Positions 61,764 to 64,000 of a DNA stretch of 64,000 nucleotides are shown here, piece by piece. The notes beneath the pieces were generated by a model. That model was not told the DNA's origin. It was given only the letters and a program-made list of their open reading frames with translations, and did no database searches. Each line of letters starts with the position of its first letter. Positions within the stretch are counted from its first letter, which is position 1. Origin of the DNA: Clostridia bacterium. Its GTDB lineage: Bacteria; Bacillota; Clostridia; Oscillospirales; Acutalibacteraceae. The position numbers and the translations under genes were made by a program. The stretch spans positions 62,001 through 126,000 of the forward strand of contig JAFQCH010000018.1 of NCBI GenBank assembly GCA_017416485.1, written 5' to 3'.

Positions 61764-63140
61764 TTACAACAGCTTGCTGTTTCTTGCTTTTTTGAGCGTT
61801 TTGATTGGATTTACATAAGGAATACGGAACGGAACGATATTGCAAATGCTGATGCAGACAGCAACGGCAGTCAGCATAATGCCGAACAATCCCATGATGC
61901 CGCCCGCGAGAATAAACAAAAAGCGCAGAACCGCCATCGGTTCATGAATCCCCGGTATAATCGCCGACGAAATGGCAGTCAATGCAACAATAATGAGCAT
62001 CGGGGCGGCAATAAGCCCTGCTTTAACAGCGGCGTCACCAATGACCAGCGTACCTACAATGCTGACGGCATGCCCGACCGATTTCGGCATACGAAGTCCC
62101 GCTTCACGGACGATTTCGTATATGAAATGAATAATCAGTGCCTCAATAAACAACGGAAATGGGGTGTGGCTGATGGCAACGGCAATATCAAACATGACAT
62201 CCGTCGGCAAAAGTTCGGGATGATAAACGCAAACGGCGACAAACAAGCCCGGCAACATGGTTGCAATCAGCAAACCGCATAAGCGCAGAACTTGCAAAAG
62301 AAAAGCATAATACGGTTTGGTCAGATAGTCATCCAATGCGCGCAGATGATCCGTAAAAAATTGCGGCATGAATAAGGCAAACGGCACACCGTCTATAATC
62401 AGTCCGACTCTGCCTTCGGACAGCATTGCCGCAAATGTGTCGGGTCGTTCCGTAGAGCCGATGCCCGAGAAAAAAGATTGTGAACTTTTTTCAAGATAAG
62501 GCCGCAAACTGCCGGCTCCCAATACAATATCGGGGTCTGCTTTTGAAAGTTTTGACCGTATCTGTTCCACTAATTCATTGTCAGCACGATCTGCAAGGTA
62601 ACAAAGGCACACAAAAGTGTTGCTGGTTTTGCCGATGTTTATTCTTTCTATGTGCAGTTCGGGTGTGCGCAATCTTCTGCGAATCAAAGTGACGTTGTCT
62701 TTAAAGAAATCCGTAAAACCTTCCTTCGACCCCTTTTCCTGCTGTTCGCTTTGCGGTTCGGAAACGGCTCTTCGTGCAAAAATGGGCGCATTGAAGCAGA
62801 CGCTTTTTGTGCATTCATCCGCAAAAAATACAAGGCTTCCGGCAATCAGGTGTTGCTCGACCTCTTCCATGGTGCTTACCATATCCCGTTCAATGCCTTC
62901 GTATAAGATGCTGTATAATGTGTCTATTGCATTTTTCGGGGCGCAATCAAGCGGTTGGGACAAAGGACGGATAACACTTTGTGACAAAAACAGACGGTCG
63001 CACATCCCGTCCAAAAAGGCAGCTGTGTAGTGTATTTCGCCGCAGTTCACTTCTCTGAACATCAGGTCAAAACTGTTGCCGAATCGTTGTTGCAGCAATA
63101 ACTTATTATCAATGGCTTTTGCAAGAATGGGTGTGTTCAA
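61764..63140 (-). CDS. gerA: Germinant receptor subunit GerA
   Basis: The 458-residue protein has the soluble N-terminal region and four to five C-terminal membrane segments of GerAA. Key blocks are the GRVGLIIDGVPFAL strand, LPGLFVAVCVYHPELLP and EALIIHFIYEIVREAGLRMP. GerA is part of the inner-membrane germinant receptor. I prefer the TTG at 63140, eight bases after AAAGGAG, over the GTG at 63149 which overlaps that site. The three ger genes diverge from the DUF421 gene. Confidence 0.94.
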   Translation of the reverse strand: MNTPILAKAIDNKLLLQQRFGNSFDLMFREVNCGEIHYTAAFLDGMCDRLFLSQSVIRPLSQPLDCAPKNAIDTLYSILYEGIERDMVSTMEEVEQHLIAGSLVFFADECTKSVCFNAPIFARRAVSEPQSEQQEKGSKEGFTDFFKDNVTLIRRRLRTPELHIERINIGKTSNTFVCLCYLADRADNELVEQIRSKLSKADPDIVLGAGSLRPYLEKSSQSFFSGIGSTERPDTFAAMLSEGRVGLIIDGVPFALFMPQFFTDHLRALDDYLTKPYYAFLLQVLRLCGLLIATMLPGLFVAVCVYHPELLPTDVMFDIAVAISHTPFPLFIEALIIHFIYEIVREAGLRMPKSVGHAVSIVGTLVIGDAAVKAGLIAAPMLIIVALTAISSAIIPGIHEPMAVLRFLFILAGGIMGLFGIMLTAVAVCISICNIVPFRIPYVNPIKTLKKARNSKLL

Positions 63141-63211
63141 AATGATCACTCCTTTGCTTTATGTATTTCCCGTTGCCAACAGGATATACTGACAAAAAAG
63201 GAGAGATTTGT

Positions 63212-63892
63212 TTGTTGACGGTTTTTGTTCGCACGGCATTTTTGTTTGCCGTAATCATTGTTGTGATGCGCCTGATGGGCAAAAGGCAAATCGGGCAGTT
63301 GCAGCCTGCTGAACTGGTGGTGACCATTCTTTTGTCGGAAGTTGCGGCAGCACCGATGGTGGATAAGGATATACCTTTGGTTTATTCATTGACGGCGCTG
63401 ATGCTTCTGACCGGTTTTGAGCTGCTTTTATCTTTTCTGGCACTCAAAAATGCAAAAATCAGAACGGTTTTGCAGGGGAACAGTGTGGTGCTTATTCGTA
63501 ACGGTGAAATTGATTATGAGCAAAGCAAAAAATTGCGGTATACACTGGATGATATTCTGGAAGCCCTGCGGCAGAAAGATGTGTTTGATATCAGCGAAGT
63601 TGAATTTGCCGTTGCCGAAACCAACGGCAGTTTAAGTGTGTATTTAAAACCGCAATACCGCACACCGACAACTGCCGATCTGAAATGTATTCCGCGTGAC
63701 AATGGTATTCCGTGCACATTGATTGCCGACGGGGAAATTCTTCCTGACGGATTGCGTGAAAGCGGAATTTCACAACGCAAAGTGGATCAGTTTCTGCAAA
63801 GCAAAAAGAAAACACCGCAGGAGATTTTGTTGCTTACGGTTGACGGAGAAGGAAAGTTTGTAGCCTTCGGAAAGGATGGGAAACAATGTTGA
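63212..63892 (+). CDS. DUF421 (YetF-type) membrane protein
   Basis: The 226-residue protein has three N-terminal membrane segments and then a cytoplasmic DUF421 domain, with the signature LTVFVRTAFLFAVIIV, RLMGKRQIGQLQPAELVVTI and LDDILEALRQKDV. The family is involved in spore or envelope functions in Firmicutes but is poorly defined. AAGGAG lies eight bases before the TTG at 63212. The last bases overlap the next gene. Confidence 0.88.
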   Translation: MLTVFVRTAFLFAVIIVVMRLMGKRQIGQLQPAELVVTILLSEVAAAPMVDKDIPLVYSLTALMLLTGFELLLSFLALKNAKIRTVLQGNSVVLIRNGEIDYEQSKKLRYTLDDILEALRQKDVFDISEVEFAVAETNGSLSVYLKPQYRTPTTADLKCIPRDNGIPCTLIADGEILPDGLRESGISQRKVDQFLQSKKKTPQEILLLTVDGEGKFVAFGKDGKQC

Positions 63893-64000
63893 ATATAAGG
63901 TTTGTTGTTGCTCTTTTGTTGGTTTTTGCGGCATTTGTTGTCAGTATCTTCGGTGGATGGATGACAAAGAAGATTGCATTGCAACTGCTTGATATGACAA
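63886..64000 (+). CDS. Partial gene following DUF421, possibly DUF4363
   Basis: Starting at ATG 63886 and overlapping the DUF421 stop by seven bases, 38 residues are visible: a hydrophobic segment (RFVVALLLVFAAFVVSIF) and the start of a helix. AAAGGATGGG precedes the start. DUF421 genes are often followed by a DUF4363 gene with such a start, so that is the likely family. The rest is beyond the window. Confidence 0.5.
   Translation, partial: MLNIRFVVALLLVFAAFVVSIFGGWMTKKIALQLLDMT

Noticed and set aside
1..64000. tRNA, rRNA, insertion sequences, phage or attachment sites
   Set aside because: I saw no cloverleaf, rRNA core sequence, transposase, integrase or flanking direct repeats.

Overview
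The window reads as chromosome of an endospore-forming Firmicute of the class Clostridia, most likely an anaerobic animal-gut lineage. The evidence is a scattered set of sporulation and germination genes (gpr, spoIIP, dpaA, dpaB, spoIVB and a gerA-gerB-gerC set), rubrerythrin for oxygen defence, a T-box leader, strong AGGAGG ribosome sites and many carbohydrate-active enzymes. I would not name a genus. I found no rRNA, tRNA, CRISPR array, insertion sequence or prophage.

Layout. 1-1.1 kb: a partial XRE-cupin regulator on the minus strand behind a T-box leader. 1.1-8 kb: rubrerythrin, a GH171/DUF1343 muramidase-like protein, GH2 and GH35 beta-galactosidases and a lipoprotein. 8-11 kb: rpsT with a small membrane protein, diverging from gpr-spoIIP, which resembles the Bacillus order. 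11-14.4 kb: a sugar isomerase-like protein, a flavodoxin-like reductase and a murT-gatD pair whose glutaminase residues are gone. 14.4-19.4 kb (minus): nitroreductase, GH36 alpha-galactosidase, FAH-family enzyme, class II aldolase and a C_GCAxxG_C_C protein. 19.4-21.6 kb: DUF5685, J-domain and zinc-ribbon genes. 21.6-28 kb: GH38 alpha-mannosidase diverging from a ceramidase-like protein plus class II GalT. 28-30.2 kb: two secreted proteins, one a C1 peptidase. 30.2-31.8 kb: ROK and SIS sugar-phosphate genes. 32-34.7 kb: metQ-metN-metI. 34.7-37.3 kb: a large anchored extracellular GH39-like protein. 37.3-44.1 kb: polysaccharide deacetylase, dpaAB, murC, a DUF2927-like lipoprotein and spoIVB. 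44.1-46.2 kb: an AT-richer island of DUF4304, DMP19-like and SdpI-like genes. 46.2-53.8 kb: a glycosidase-like protein, a sialidase-superfamily propeller, GH78 rhamnosidase, a GH39-like enzyme and an MBL hydrolase. 53.8-58.6 kb: an aldo/keto reductase with ferredoxin domain, GDPD, an unknown protein and a stand-alone condensation-domain protein. 58.6-64 kb: a cytidylate kinase-like gene, a 37-residue amphipathic peptide gene, gerC-gerB-gerA, and DUF421 with a partial downstream gene.

How it fits together. Nearly all the glycosidases lack signal peptides, so they look like cytoplasmic trimming enzymes acting on imported oligosaccharides (galactosides, mannosides, rhamnosides). GalT, the ROK kinase, the SIS isomerase and the class II aldolase could feed the released sugars into central metabolism. 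No sugar transporter is encoded here, so uptake must be elsewhere. The most unusual items are the murT-gatD pair with a coherent loss of its glutaminase triad, the ceramidase-like protein that keeps its metal ligands but appears to lack the catalytic serine, the T-box in front of a regulator, and the unlisted 37-codon peptide gene with its own promoter, ribosome site and terminator.
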